In this document: one piece after another, positions 49,001-59,724 of the stretch
How the letters are laid out: the number at the start of each line of letters is the position of its first letter
Position numbering within the stretch: the first letter of the stretch is position 1
NCBI GenBank assembly: GCA_902728285.1
Contig: CACVBU010000271.1
Span: 1,892,239 to 1,956,238, forward strand
DNA length: 64,000 nucleotides
Reading direction: 5' to 3'
Origin: Clytia hemisphaerica
Taxonomy: Eukaryota; Cnidaria; Hydrozoa; Leptothecata; Clytiidae
Notes under the pieces: generated by a model
What the model saw: the letters and a program-made list of their open reading frames with translations, nothing else
The model's database searches: none
Told to the model about the DNA's origin: nothing
Translations under genes and position numbers: made by a program

Positions 49001-50510
49001 ATCTGTTTTAGGCTTGTAAAAATTATGAGTCCTTCTGCAAGTTCATTTTTGGTATTGAATCTACAAGTTTAGTTATCAGGGAACAGTTTTGGGTAATTTT
49101 GGTAAAGAATCAATCGATTTCAGTCGAGCAATAGGCCTATTACAGATTCGGCGACATTTGCTATTAAAGTTGCCAAATTTGTGTTAGGCTTGTCAAAATT
49201 ATTAGACCTTCTGCAATTGCCTTTTTGGTATTGAATCTTCAAAGTCAGATATCAAGGAGCCGTTTTGGGACATTTTGGCAAATAATCAATTTATGGAAGA
49301 ATAGCAATAGGCCTATTACAGATTCGGCGACATTTGAAATTAAAATTGCCAATTTTGATTTAGGCTTGTAGAAATTATGAGACCTTCTGCAAGTTCATTT
49401 TTGGTATTTAATCTTCAAGGTCAGATATCAAGGAGCCGTTTTGGGACATTTTTGCGAATAATCAATTTATGGCAGAATAGCAATAGGCCTATTACAGATT
49501 CGGCTACATTTGCAGCTACAGTTGCCAAATGCTGTTTTAGGTTTTTGAAGATTATGCAACCTTCTGCAAGATCATCTTTGGTAATGAATCTTCAAGTTTA
49601 GTTATCAGGCATCAGTTTTGGATTATTTTGGTAAAAATCAATCGATTTCAGTGGAGCAATAGGCCTATTACAGATTCGGTGACATTTGCAATCAAAGTTG
49701 CCAAATTTGTTTTAGGCTTGTCAAAATTACGAGACATTCTGCAATTGCCTTTTTGGTATTTAATCTTCTAGGTCAGATATCAGGGATCCGTTTTTGGACA
49801 TTTTGGCGAATAATCAATTTATGGAAGAAAAGCAATATGCCTATTACAGATTCAGCGACATTTGCACTTAAAGTTGCCAAATCTGCTGTAGGCTTGTCAA
49901 AATTATTAGACCTTCTGCAAGTTCATTTTTGTTATTGAATCTTCAAGTTTAGCTATGAGGAAGCCGTTTTGGGACATTTTGGCTAATAATCAATTTATGG
50001 AAGAATAGCAATAGGCCTATTACGGATTCGGCGACATTTGCACTTAAGTTTGAAAAATCTGTTTTACGCTTGTAAAAATTATGAGACCTTCCTGGGCCTT
50101 CTGCAAGTTCATTTTTGGTATTGAATCTTCAAGTTTAGTTATCAAGGAGCAGTTTTGGGTAATTTTGGTAAAGAATCAATCGATTTCAGTCGAGCAATAG
50201 GCTTATTACAGATTCGGCGACATTTGCTATTAAAATTGCTAAATTTGTTTTAGGCTTGTCAAAATTATTGAACCTTCTGCCTATTACAGATTTGGCAACA
50301 TTTGCACTTAAAGTTGCCAAATCTGTTTTAGTCTTGCCAAAATTATGAGACCTTCTGCAAGTTACCTTTTTGGTATTTAATCTTCAAAGTCAAATATCGG
50401 GAGGCCATTGTGGGACATTTTGGCGAATTATCAATTAATGGCAGAATAGCGATAGGCTTATGACAAATTCAGTGACATTTGCAATTAAAGTTGCCAAATC
50501 TGTTTTAGGC
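46020..50510 (+). repeat. Higher-order repeat: three copies of ~1.495 kb within the satellite
   Basis: The same segment starts at 46387, 47880 and 49377, and the marker CCTATTACAGATTTGGCAAC recurs at about 47288, 48783 and 50280: periods of 1493-1497 bp, roughly 8.5 monomers. Copies match almost base for base. The last copy is cut at the array edge. A looser, older version of the same block order is seen from about 43 to 46 kb (related copy at 44720, 1667 bp earlier). Confidence 0.88.
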
Positions 50511-50639
50511 AGATTTACAGATTTTCTTTATTTCAATTTCTAAAATACATGCAATGTAAACAGGAGAATAAACGCGTTCAATTTTCATAATTTTAACTCA
50601 CAGAAAGGCAAATTAACGATTAAAATCGTATCGGCAACA

Positions 50640-50653
50640 GACAGACAGACAGT
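50640..50653 (+). repeat. ACAG microsatellite at the satellite border
   Basis: About 3.5 units of ACAG. It could supply the acceptor AG for the threonine-rich exon that follows. Confidence 0.7.
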
Positions 50654-50680
50654 GCAATAGACATACAACAAATTAACTTA

Positions 50681-50810
50681 ATGTACAAAGGCAATGGTGA
50701 TGGCAATAGCGGACCTGAACAAACAACAAAAAGACCACCGACTGCAACCACGATAACCAATATCGCCACGACAATGACAACAAGAACCACAACCACAATG
50801 AGTTCAAAAG
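50681..50810 (+). CDS. Threonine-rich linker exon of a putative secreted protein (exon limits uncertain)
   Basis: The frame is open from about 50624; from the ATG at 50681 it gives a Gly/Asn-rich start, then a run dominated by Thr (ATTITNIATTMTTRTTTTM). The best 3' limit is donor AAAAG|GTTAAT at 50810/50811, in phase 1. That phase fits the acceptor of the ShKT-like exon at 51541, giving SSKDQHSW across the junction. The 5' limit is unknown: ATG 50681 may be internal, and an acceptor could lie in the ACAG repeat just upstream. Without splicing, the frame ends at TAA 50813. Thr-rich linkers before ShKT modules are common in cnidarian and nematode secreted proteins. The left neighbour is the satellite edge at 50510, so earlier exons would lie beyond the satellite or this may be a remnant. 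Confidence 0.4.
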
Positions 50811-50943
50811 GTTAATGAAAGTATACTGTTTTAAATCAAAGAGCCTGCGTAAAATAAAATATTCATGATATTGCTTTAGTCAATAACAGCCCGAGACTTT
50901 TCAAGCTTAACCTGGTCGTAGCCTAGAGCAAACATAGTGTATA

Positions 50944-51328
50944 CCTTAAGGGAAGAAATTTTTGCGAGAAGAAATTTTCGCGGAAGAAATTTTCGCGAAA
51001 TTATTAAATCACGAAATTAAATTCCGCGAAATTCGGTTTTTTTTTCTTCTTCTTTTATTTAGTTGTTTTTGACCAGGTATTACCAAAAAAGATGGGCAAG
51101 ATTGATTTTTAAGCCTTATAACGTGTATTTTTATAAAATATAAACAAATATAAACAACTCCGTGATGCTAAAAGTTAATTTAAGTTGATAAATTCTTCTC
51201 AATCGCGAAATTAAAATCCGTGAAGCTTTTAAAATCGGCTCATTCGCGAAATTTGCCATTTTGAAACTCTGATTCGCGAAATTAAATTCCGCGAAAATTT
51301 CTTCTCGCGAAAATTTCTTCCCTTAAGG
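50944..51328. mobile_element. 385-bp MITE, ends CCTTAAGGGAAGAAATTT, TA-flanked
   Basis: CCTTAAGGGAAGAAATTTTT GCGAGAAG at the left is mirrored by CGAAAATTTCTTCCCTTAAGG at the right, with TA on both sides. ATTAAATTCCGCGAAA occurs in both arms. It lies in the presumed intron before the ShKT-like exon. Related decayed text (AATTTTCGCGGAATTAAATT) is found near 10300-10440. Confidence 0.87.
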
Positions 51329-51540
51329 TAGCTAGAACGTCAGTTTTAAATTTAACTGTATTCTTAACTTATACATTAAGGTAAAACCATAAAGCAGACA
51401 TCTAAGAAGATACATCACATACTTAGGCAAACAGTGAGATTGTGACCTCTAGACGCCTTTTGATGATTTATGAAAGTTTAAGGGTTTAAAGTAGCAATGC
51501 AATAAATAACAAACTTTACCTTCCGTTGGCGAATGTTCAG

Positions 51541-51632
51541 ATCAACACTCATGGTGCGACAGCTGGAAAGGTTTGGGTAACTTCGATAATTTGACTCAAG
51601 AGGCGTGCCCACAAACATGTGGCTTGTGCTGA
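51541..51632 (+). CDS. ShKT-like C-terminal exon of a secreted protein (two cysteines missing)
   Basis: Acceptor GAATGTTCAG precedes the exon. In the frame set by a phase-1 upstream exon it reads QHSWCDSWKGLG, then EACPQTCGLC and TGA (51630-51632). This is the ShKT pattern (D-x-H-x-x-C-x-x-W, then C-P-x-T-C-G-x-C at the very end). ShKT modules close many secreted or membrane metazoan proteins, such as astacin metalloproteases, so the fold name does not imply a toxin. Of the six usual cysteines only four are present: the one before the D-x-H segment and the one after the central Gly (here GNF) are absent, so two of the three canonical disulfides cannot form. The antisense frame is also open here (see rejected items). 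Confidence 0.58.
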
Positions 51633-51702
51633 AGAATGGAATGAAGACGAGGCTGCTCAACGAAAAAAATTGCTTTATTTTGAAAATACTATGGTTACTC
51701 TT

Positions 51703-51708
51703 AATAAA
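51703..51708 (+). promoter_or_regulatory. Candidate polyadenylation signal AATAAA of the ShKT-like gene
   Basis: AATAAA about 71 bases after the TGA of the ShKT-like exon, followed by AT-rich sequence. This supports that exon being terminal and transcribed on the plus strand. DUS4L ends convergently at 52840. Confidence 0.4.
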
Positions 51709-52839
51709 TGTAATTTTATCGCACAGAAAAAGATTCTTTGTGCAACAAATTGTTGTTTAGCGAGTCTAAATAAAATTTTAAAATATATACATGTTCTTAA
51801 AATGTTCTTGTTTATGTTCTAGAGCTAACAAAGTCTTGTTTTTCGAAGAATAAATGCTTACAATGTTCCTAATTTCTATTCATTCATTTTTTCAATTTGT
51901 CCGCTTTTTTGGGACACACTGTATGATTTATTCTTTCCATTTAGAACATGAATGTAAAATTTGAAAAATAAACAGACAGCTGGTTTGGTGTCAGTAAGTT
52001 CAATAGGAAAAGGAACGAATTTCCGAATCACAGTTGAATTTTTAGCTGGGTATCTTTTTTCAAAAATAAAATTCTTAACAATCTAAAAAGTTCGATTAAA
52101 ATGGTGTACAAAGTTAAAAAAGATATTGTACTATAATAATAGTGTTCTCGAGAAAAAACATCCTTGGCTGTAAGATAAAGTAAATTTTGTTTCCTCGGAT
52201 CAAATATGAAGAAGCATTTACCGTTAAAAAAAATGAAAATCGTGATTTGAGACCGTCCGATTGTATTTGCATGATAAAATTTGTCTGAGTCAACGTACTG
52301 TCGGACTGCTTCAATCCGTCTTGATTTGGACTGTTTTGTTGTCGGACTATAAAGTGTCGCATTAGTGAGATGCACCCAAATCGATTGTCTAGTCCATATT
52401 TTCTTCATACCAAAAGCCAAAGTAGTTTATTGTAAGAATACGAAAATTATAATTCTCTTTATTTCGATCGAAGTATCTGTTTGAATAATGCATTTCAACT
52501 ATCAATCAAATAGTCTAATCTCCAGGTAGAACAAGTTCCAATAAATTCAAGCAATATTGATATCAAGGGCATTACCACATAGGTTAATATTCCTATCAAA
52601 AGTGAGATAACGAGCGAAATAAAAGCCAGCGTATTGTCCAATAAATTTGAGCGTGCAAACCAAGTAAAGCAATGAATTTCTTCATATGTTCACCATGTTG
52701 TTTTTCTCAGACTCATTTAACATTTAGCCCGAAAAAATACGATGTGAAAAAAATCACAAAAAAACAACAATGCCAACATTAAATTAAAAATTAGGATGTC
52801 ATTGAAAGATATACCTTATAGACTTTCTTTCTGTTTTCA
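51709..52839. other. Intergenic space between convergent ShKT-like gene and DUS4L
   Basis: Presumably holds both 3' UTRs. Minus-strand AATAAA candidates for DUS4L lie at 52463-52458 and 52431-52426. The 130-codon minus frame 52028-52420 contains two or three copies of a TCCGAC-type phrase and no known domain. Confidence 0.45.
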
Positions 52840-55800
52840 TTACGTGATACCATAATGCACTTCGAGAAAATTAAGAACAGCAGGAACTGATGAAAGGTTG
52901 TTGAAAACCATACGTTCTAAATAAAATTAAAAAATAACGAAAACACCGACTCTGACGAAATGGTAGGATATCCAAGGCCATCATTAGATAGATTAACAGT
53001 AGCGGGTAAAATTCACATAAAATCCTTTATTTTTTCCGATATTCACTTTTTTTTTACATGCGATGGCTTAAAGCACGACATCTAGCACTTCGGGCTTTAT
53101 AAGTCTATGATGGCGGCAGCATTACAGTCAATCTAGAACAGAAGTATTTGAAATCTATTCGGAATTGACGAAAAAGTTAATACCTGATTTAGTATGCCAG
53201 CTATCTGTCATGTACATAAGGTGGTGGTGAAATGTTCGAAATGGCGTCCCCAATCGTAATGCTATGTCCATCTGAAAATATCAAGTAACCAATACACACA
53301 TCAACCATTAAAGCGTGGACTGGCTTCCAGGTTGACAAGAAGCCATGACTTCAAAATGTCTGAAATCATGTCATTAAAACTCTCAAAGACAACAAATTCT
53401 GACGTCATTTCCTTGTCAATCATCAACCAGTTCTCCTAGAAGCTGACCGCGGAATTAAGGGTTGATAGATGTGCCATCAAAAAGCTATCCATTCTTTACG
53501 AATTGAAGAGATGAAAACTTGAAATCAAACGAGGAAGGGCAGCCCTACTGAACCTTTCAAACGTAAGAATAAAATCAGGCAGCGGCGTTTATTTTCGAGC
53601 GCCCTCATACTCCCTCAATGATCTTACATGTTGTCGAAACACAAGCGATGTATTCAAAGTTCCAATTTACAAACGTGGTCGGTACCTTTAGAGGAGCATT
53701 GCTAGGGGAGGAAAAGGGGTTCTTACAAGAGACTGCAATATAAACTGAGAGACATTTGTCCAAGTTTCATTGGTTATAATTTTTAAAAACATATTTGTCT
53801 TTTCTTTTTCAGAAAGTTTGTAGGGAAATTTTTTTTCATTCGCCTACTTTCGTAGGGAGGGAGGGGGTTACTTCAACGGGAAGGATTCTTTCTTCAAGTA
53901 TAATTAAAGGGTTAATTCAAAATACGCTCGATCTTTGAATGTTAGTTTGAAAGGGTCAAAATAGTGGTGGCCTGAATTGAAGTTCAGTCTCTCTTACCCA
54001 GTCTTCAACGCACTGCATTGGTGTGATGTCATACCCAGCATACATTGCTGGATTGTTTAGCATCCCTTGAGCTGCCATCACTCCTAAAATAAAAATCAAA
54101 AAAGGAAATGATATGTTCTTTGTCAAACAAAAGGTTATACCGTGCTTATTAGCCAAATTCTGGAGCCGCTCGCTGCGCTGCAGTTGATGCGCGTGTCGGG
54201 ACAAAAATCGAGGCGGAAGCCATTTTGTTTACATTTTTGGCTGGGGAAGCACTGCAAAACAGTGCTTTTTGAGTAGATTTGGTGATTCTTGGGAAGAAAG
54301 AAGAAGAATACTGCTTGGAACCAACATCAAATGTATTGGAATAGACTTCTATCATACATTGGAATAACAGACAATACTTTTTGAACATAATGAATGTGTG
54401 AAACTTGCTTTTTTGTTTACAAACTTCACTCAAGTAGTTTTGTCGATTTTGCTGCTTTCAAAAGCTGTTGATGGAGACTACTAACTTGCAGAAGTAACTT
54501 TATATTGGTGCAAACAATGACTATAATAGCTTCACAAACATTCCCTATCATGGAATTCAGCTGGGAAAGATTTTTTCGATCGCATTGAACAGTTTTGATA
54601 TGAGAGAGATATCCAAGATATAGGCTGATAGTTCAAACATGGTTTCACCCATCCCTTTAGATAACAAAAATTTCATGATTCATTTTATTCATCTAAAAAA
54701 TGGCTGAAAAGACACCATCGGTCAGATGGGATTCATCACTGACTGCGCTGAAGGATAAACTTTACTTTAACTCTCAAAATTTTGTCGTCGAATCTTCCCA
54801 GTCGTCAAAGACCGAGTTATAATGTTATAAAAGTGACTGATTTTGGGGTACATTTTACGTGCAGGTTTTGATTGGATCCAGGAAAAGAAAATGTGAAAGT
54901 ATGTTACGACATTGACATGACTGTGTATATCATATAATGGATTGTTATTATTTTGGATATCCGGCATACCGTCAACGGCTCTAACTTGGGATGGTTGACT
55001 TTCTGGACTGTATTTTCACTGTTGACAATCTCTGTTGACAACAAGTTTGTTTTCTATGATTTGCGACTATGTTAATTAAATGAGTTTGGAGGTTCGGTAA
55101 AATGATTGCCGAATTGCTGTCCCATGTTTTGTCAGACTGTCCCAAGTTAGAGCCGTTGACGGTACAAATCCACTTTGTAGTCATTACATTTTCGGGCAAA
55201 GTTATGATGCCTAAAGCACTGTCTGAAATTATTTTTTTATTTGGATTATTAGTTATCAGTGCTAAATTCTGTTCGGTGGAAAAGCTTCCAACTTCCCAAC
55301 AGAAAAAGTATTGCCACAAAGGATTATAATAAAAAAAATTTGAGATGTTTTTACTTTATCATTAAATATAAAAATTTGTACAAAATTTGCTTCAGCCAAA
55401 CATTTTTATGCTTGAAAATAGTTTATAAATTTTATTCTGTTGGATAATTTTGTGGTGGTAAAGATAAGAAAAACATAACATGAAGTCAAGTCAAAATACT
55501 CTCAAACACTCAAACATGTTTATGTATAATTTTACTTTTTACCTATTTCCCAACCCAAAATCTACCTATCATACTCAACTGAGGCCCAAAGTGAGCAGAA
55601 AAAGTCTGTTTACGAAAAGTAATAGCCCAAATAAAGCATATACAGTACAAAAAGTTCATAGGCTATAGGCTAAAGACTGAGGCCGGGATAATTGAAAATT
55701 CCCCCAAACTATGAGTGATTAAAAACGTTTCATGTTTGGAAGAGGCTTTTTCTTGAAATCCAATTTAAGTTCCAACATAAATCCAATCTTATTTTCCTAT

Positions 55801-58800
55801 TTTTTTGCTGGTAAAAAGAAAGGGAGTCTCACTGTTTTCTGACCAAATATCTGCGAATGCCGCCTAAAAACGAAAGCGAAAGTAGTTTTTGTCCCTACAA
55901 TCTGCGCACGGCAGCGCAGCGAGCGGCTCCAGAATTTGGCTAATTGAGAGTTCATTCATTATATGTACACTGGTTACTATTTTGTCCTTCATTAATTTGT
56001 CATCTAATACCTTAGTTCCAAAAAGTCATAGACCATAAAAAAGATCACTAAAATAACAATAAATGATTTAGTAATTCAGGGGGGGGGTCATGCAGTTATT
56101 ATATCAACACTATGAAAATTACTACCGTGGTGGTATATAAACCAAAATTTGGGAAAACAGTTACTCCACCAGTGGACTAACTGCAACATGGGTGGTGCCT
56201 AAGCCCAAAATTGTCGATTTTGGTAGGATATGGTGTACTAAGTGAGCACATATTTTTCAATTTTTCACTTAAAATTTTAGGTTTTTAAAAATTCCGGAAG
56301 CAAAAAAATTCAAAACATTGAATCACAATCACAATTTTTTTTCTTCAATCAAGGCATGAAAGATATTTTAACAAACTTGGAAAATGATTGGGATATTTAA
56401 CTCTTGAACGGTCGTTAATAAGAAGTACGCAGTAAAATGGTATCAAAAATGAGGAATTCAGTGAAAAAATTGCCAAATTTGGCATTTTTGGGGGTGGTAT
56501 ACACCAATTTTGAGGGTAAAATCAGTTAGTACACTATGGAATAACTGCAAGGGTGGTGGTGTCTGTAGAAAATGTCTAAAATTGCAGTTACTCCACATAG
56601 TGTCAAGGAGTAACTGCAAGACCCCCCCCCCTGAGTAATTAACAATTTCATGAATTTTTATAAAATGAAATGAAATCAAAGTAAAAATTAACTTGTGATC
56701 CTTTCATAGTATGAAGAATCTTTGGACTATCCTGCTTCTAAGTTTGTATGTGTTATTACGGCATCAAAAAGTTACACAATCGAAAATGTTATAATTAAGG
56801 GTCTATATATATAGACAATCCGAGGCGAGGGGTTCCACCCTTCAAAAAGACTTAACAAACACTTTTACCCTTACCATCAACGTTGGTCAGCTCTTTGACT
56901 TTGAGAACATCTTCTTCAGATTTGATATCACCATTAGCAACCACCGGTATGCCGATCGATTCTTTGATCTAATGATAATGGGATTATGAAAATAACAAGA
57001 TCAGTTCAATTTCTGGAGAACTAGACTTAGTATATTGAATACCTCACCACTAACCAAACAAAACATACATGTTGCTTGTATTGCAAAAGACATCACTACG
57101 TACTAAAAAACCTAGTAAAGGGTAAACTTTGTGGTGTTAGCAGATTTGACAACCAAAAAAAGTTAAATAAGAATGGAATTAAAATTCAATCACTGATCCA
57201 GCCAATAAAATGGCGATTTGATAAGGTAAATCTCTCACCAATTTAATGACGTCATAGTGAACAGGTTCTTTTCGTTCTTTGGGGGTTCTTCCATGAACAG
57301 TGATCCAATCAGCACCAGCACGTTCCGCTCGTTGACAAAACTCAATGGTTTTTCTGTAAGTAAAGAATAATAAATTAACATAAACGTCACACAATTGCAA
57401 AATTGTGATCAATGTTTCCCCTAAACTTGATAACTAAAGAGGAGGTTCCCTTTTCGTTAGACAGGGAGGGGTCAATTCTTTTATAAAAGATCCAACCTAT
57501 CAAAAGCTTAGCACTAAGCTATAATAATTTTAGCACCATTTACTAGTATAATCTATACCAAAGTGCATCTCACGTATAACGTGAGGACCTTAAAGGAAGA
57601 ACTTTAATGGGGGTTTAAATTGGCGGATTGTTAAAAAGGTTTTTTCAGAGGGAATTTCATTGAAAATTAGACTAAACTCTCAATACTTAGTTTCTTTATT
57701 AGAGAGTTTCTTTATTATTTAAAAATTCTTGATTAGATTTTAGTCTCTAAATGGTAGTACTATGGATGTTTTGTAATACTTATAGCAGCACCCTAAAAAA
57801 TCTATCCTAGTTTAAAGATACAAAGTATTTCAATTTATGAAAAACCAAAATACCTGCTATCTTTATGTATTCTGATTTTCACTTCGCACGGGAATTCGAA
57901 TCCAACGCGTTGCTTGGTTTGAAGGACAATGTCTTTGACTAATTCACCGTGCTCCATCAGATAGGATCCATAACCTTCAGCCATTGCCCAACGCTGTGGG
58001 CAACCACAGTTCAAACCTACACCGTCACTGTATCTAAATGTATTAAAATAGGATGGAAATATAAAAAAATTCGAAGAACAAAACGAAAGGAAGAAATCAT
58101 CGATGTCGACACTTTTACTTATAGTTTTTGCCTCGCACCTCCTTTCAAGAAAGATATACAGTAGATTTTAATGTTTTATAATTGAATTGTAAAGACTAGA
58201 TGCTCGGCTTCGAATATTGACTTATCCTTAACGCTTCATGCGCGGTCAACAAATTAAAGAATATTTTGATGATATTCGATGTCATGCAAACCAATCCTCT
58301 ACAAAAAAAACCCCTCCACTTGGGGAACACCTCCTATCTATCATTTTCACTAACGGTTTGACCATTTCTGCAGCATCAGCAAAATCTTTAGGTTTGGAAG
58401 CTGCAAATTGCACAATCAATGGCCGATCCTCTGAAATAAAAAAACTAAGAAACATTAGCGATTTTACGTATGAGTGTGTTTCTGCGACGGAGACGGTTCG
58501 TTTCTGACTTGTCTAGATCCTGACTAACTGAGGACGACAGAAAATCAGCGGGTTATTCCTAATCGCTTCAGTCACACTGCCGTCCTCAAAAGCGCCAAAA
58601 CATAAACTCACTCATGTCAAAATATGACAAAATATTGCGCATTTAGATTCTCAATGCAAGACAATGGTATCTCAAATTATGTGAGAGCAGCAAATTAGAC
58701 TTTATAAAAGTTGTAACTGAAACTTGGTGGCAGCTTAATGTGGAATTCTGCACGGCTGTATGTAGGATTTGAAAAAGTATAGTTAATTTTTGCAATTTTT

Positions 58801-59724
58801 TTAATTGATGGGGCATGTACGTTTTTTTCTTCAGGAAAAGCGCAGTATCAATCACACCTGCATTAGTGGTGAACTCGACATCTCTGGCTTTCTTAGACTG
58901 GACAAACGATTCTGAAATGATCATCGGTGTATAGGCTATATCGCAACCATAACTGTAATGAAAAAAAAATTCTGAGCGCTATCTCATTCCCTTCAAGAAA
59001 CAAGATTCAATTTTCTGAGTTCGGGGTTAGGGAACAAAATGAAGCTTTAACCATTTTCAGAAGATATGTGATTACGCTCTTACAGTATATTTTCCTTATT
59101 TTCAATACAATCCTTTGTTTTAGAACAATTTGAAGATCAATGTGGCTCAAAAACCCCAAAGAACAGAAGAATTTAGGACCGATTCAAAGCCTAAAATGGC
59201 TGATTTTTAAATATCTGATGAATTCTTTCAATTCCAATTCTTTCTAACTAGAGTGTATAGGGTTTGTTTTGATAAATTGTTCATCATGAAATAAATAAAA
59301 ATGAAAAAATCGGGAATGGATCGTACCTTCGAACTAAGTGACGGAACGCTTGTCTGGAAAAAAAGAATTAGAAAAAACAATTACTTTCATGTGCTGTTTT
59401 ATAACAAAATTTTTCAAATCACGAGACTCACTTTTGGGTAAAACTTAAGAACTAAATAAGAACAATCCGAGCCTTAGAATTTAGGAATGACTACAAAAAT
59501 GCTGATTTAGGCCCAATTTTTAAGTCAACTGTGTACATTTTAATAGTTGGAAGTTGGTTTAAAAAAGCAAGCCAATTTAGGGGAAATCAGGTTCGTTTTG
59601 ATTATGAGCACGCACTTAGATTGAAATAGAAGGTCTCATTCGAATGTACCTACTTTGAATATCTAACCATGGGTGCACATACTTTAACGACATCTTTCTC
59701 TTCAAACAAATCCAACACTGACAT
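52840..59724 (-). CDS. DUS4L: tRNA-dihydrouridine synthase 4-like (Dus4), complete, ten exons
   Basis: FMN-dependent enzyme that reduces uridine to dihydrouridine in the tRNA D-loop (positions 20a/20b for the Dus4 family). Coding exons in transcript order: 59724-59654, 59353-59327, 58952-58858, 58430-58331, 58033-57854, 57353-57239, 56968-56875, 54083-53998, 53271-53184, 52916-52840. All introns are GT/AG, phases agree at each junction, and the sum is 933 bp, i.e. 310 residues plus TAA; human DUS4L is about 317. Visible motifs: APMVRYSK near the N terminus, YTPMI (about 40-44), PLIVQFAA (68-75), NCGCPQRWAMAEGYG with the catalytic Cys at 109, VKIRIH, ITVHGRT (175-181), PVVANGD (204-210), DGVMAAQG (227-234), FHHHLMYM and a C-terminal VHYGIT resembling the human tail. 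The ATG at 59724 gives an N terminus of normal length. The exon 4/5 junction is least certain, because it adds about 8 residues relative to human. The 2.8-kb intron between exons 7 and 8 holds two transposon relics. Confidence 0.93.
54152..55940. mobile_element. 1.8-kb inverted-repeat element in DUS4L intron 7, TA-flanked
   Basis: GCCAAATTCTGGAGCCGCTC GCTGCGCTGC at 54152 is mirrored by GCAGCGCAGC GAGCGGCTCCAGAATTTGGC ending at 55940, with TA outside each end. A second, inner inverted pair (ACCGTCAACGGCTCTAACTT / AAGTTAGAGCCGTTGACGGT, about 54968-55163) sits in the middle. Frames of 75-112 codons over the inner repeat show no transposase motif. Confidence 0.82.
56077..56633. mobile_element. 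557-bp MITE in DUS4L intron 7, TSD AGTAATT
   Basis: Starts CAGGGGGGGGGTCATGCAGTTA and ends TAACTGCAAGACCCCCCCCC CTG. AGTAATT lies on both sides (56070-56076 and 56634-56640). Several ACTCCACNNNGTG / GCAGTTACTCC pieces are inverted inside. The CAGGG start with a 7-8 bp duplication suggests a hAT-type origin. Confidence 0.82.

Larger units (their letters stand above)
35379..50510 (+). repeat. ~176-bp satellite DNA array (about 85 monomers)
   Basis: A consensus monomer begins CCTATTACAGATTCGGCGAC and passes through AAAGTTGCCAAATCTGTT, GACCTTCTGCAAGTTCATTT, TTGAATCTTCAAGTTTAGTT, GGGAACAGTTTTGGGTAATT and CGATTTCAGTGGAGCAATAG. By my count it is about 176 bp. Monomers vary by indels and by two alternating middle types (TTGCCTTTTTGGTATTTAAT versus GTTCATTTTTGGTATTGAAT). 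Each contains an imperfect dyad. Reading frames of 60-83 codons inside it are by-products. The array ends abruptly at 50510. Confidence 0.95.

Noticed and set aside
36904..49938. Repeated 61-83 codon frames in the satellite (SNRPITDSATF...)
   Set aside because: They recur only because the satellite repeats, are interrupted in most monomers, and have no known domain.
35379..50510. CRISPR-like array
   Set aside because: The units are full-length tandem satellite monomers with no spacers, in a eukaryotic genome.
51478..51660. Minus-strand exon-like frame (MFVGTPLES... with CTTCAG acceptor and AAG|GTAAAG donor)
   Set aside because: It matches no family I know. The plus strand at the same place gives a recognisable ShKT-like end with stop, polyA signal and phase match, so I take the minus frame as its shadow.
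53097..53132. Alternative last exon for DUS4L ending AAIIDL and TAA
   Set aside because: It needs a phase-0 donor that exon 9 does not offer. The exon at 52916-52840 joins in the right phase and matches the human C terminus better (VFNNLSS, VHYGIT).
57179..57238. Extension of DUS4L exon 6 to LVRDLPYQIAILLAG
   Set aside because: The exon stops at the GTGAGA donor after VIKL; splicing to exon 7 restores the family's IKL-IKE-IPVVANGD order without a gap.
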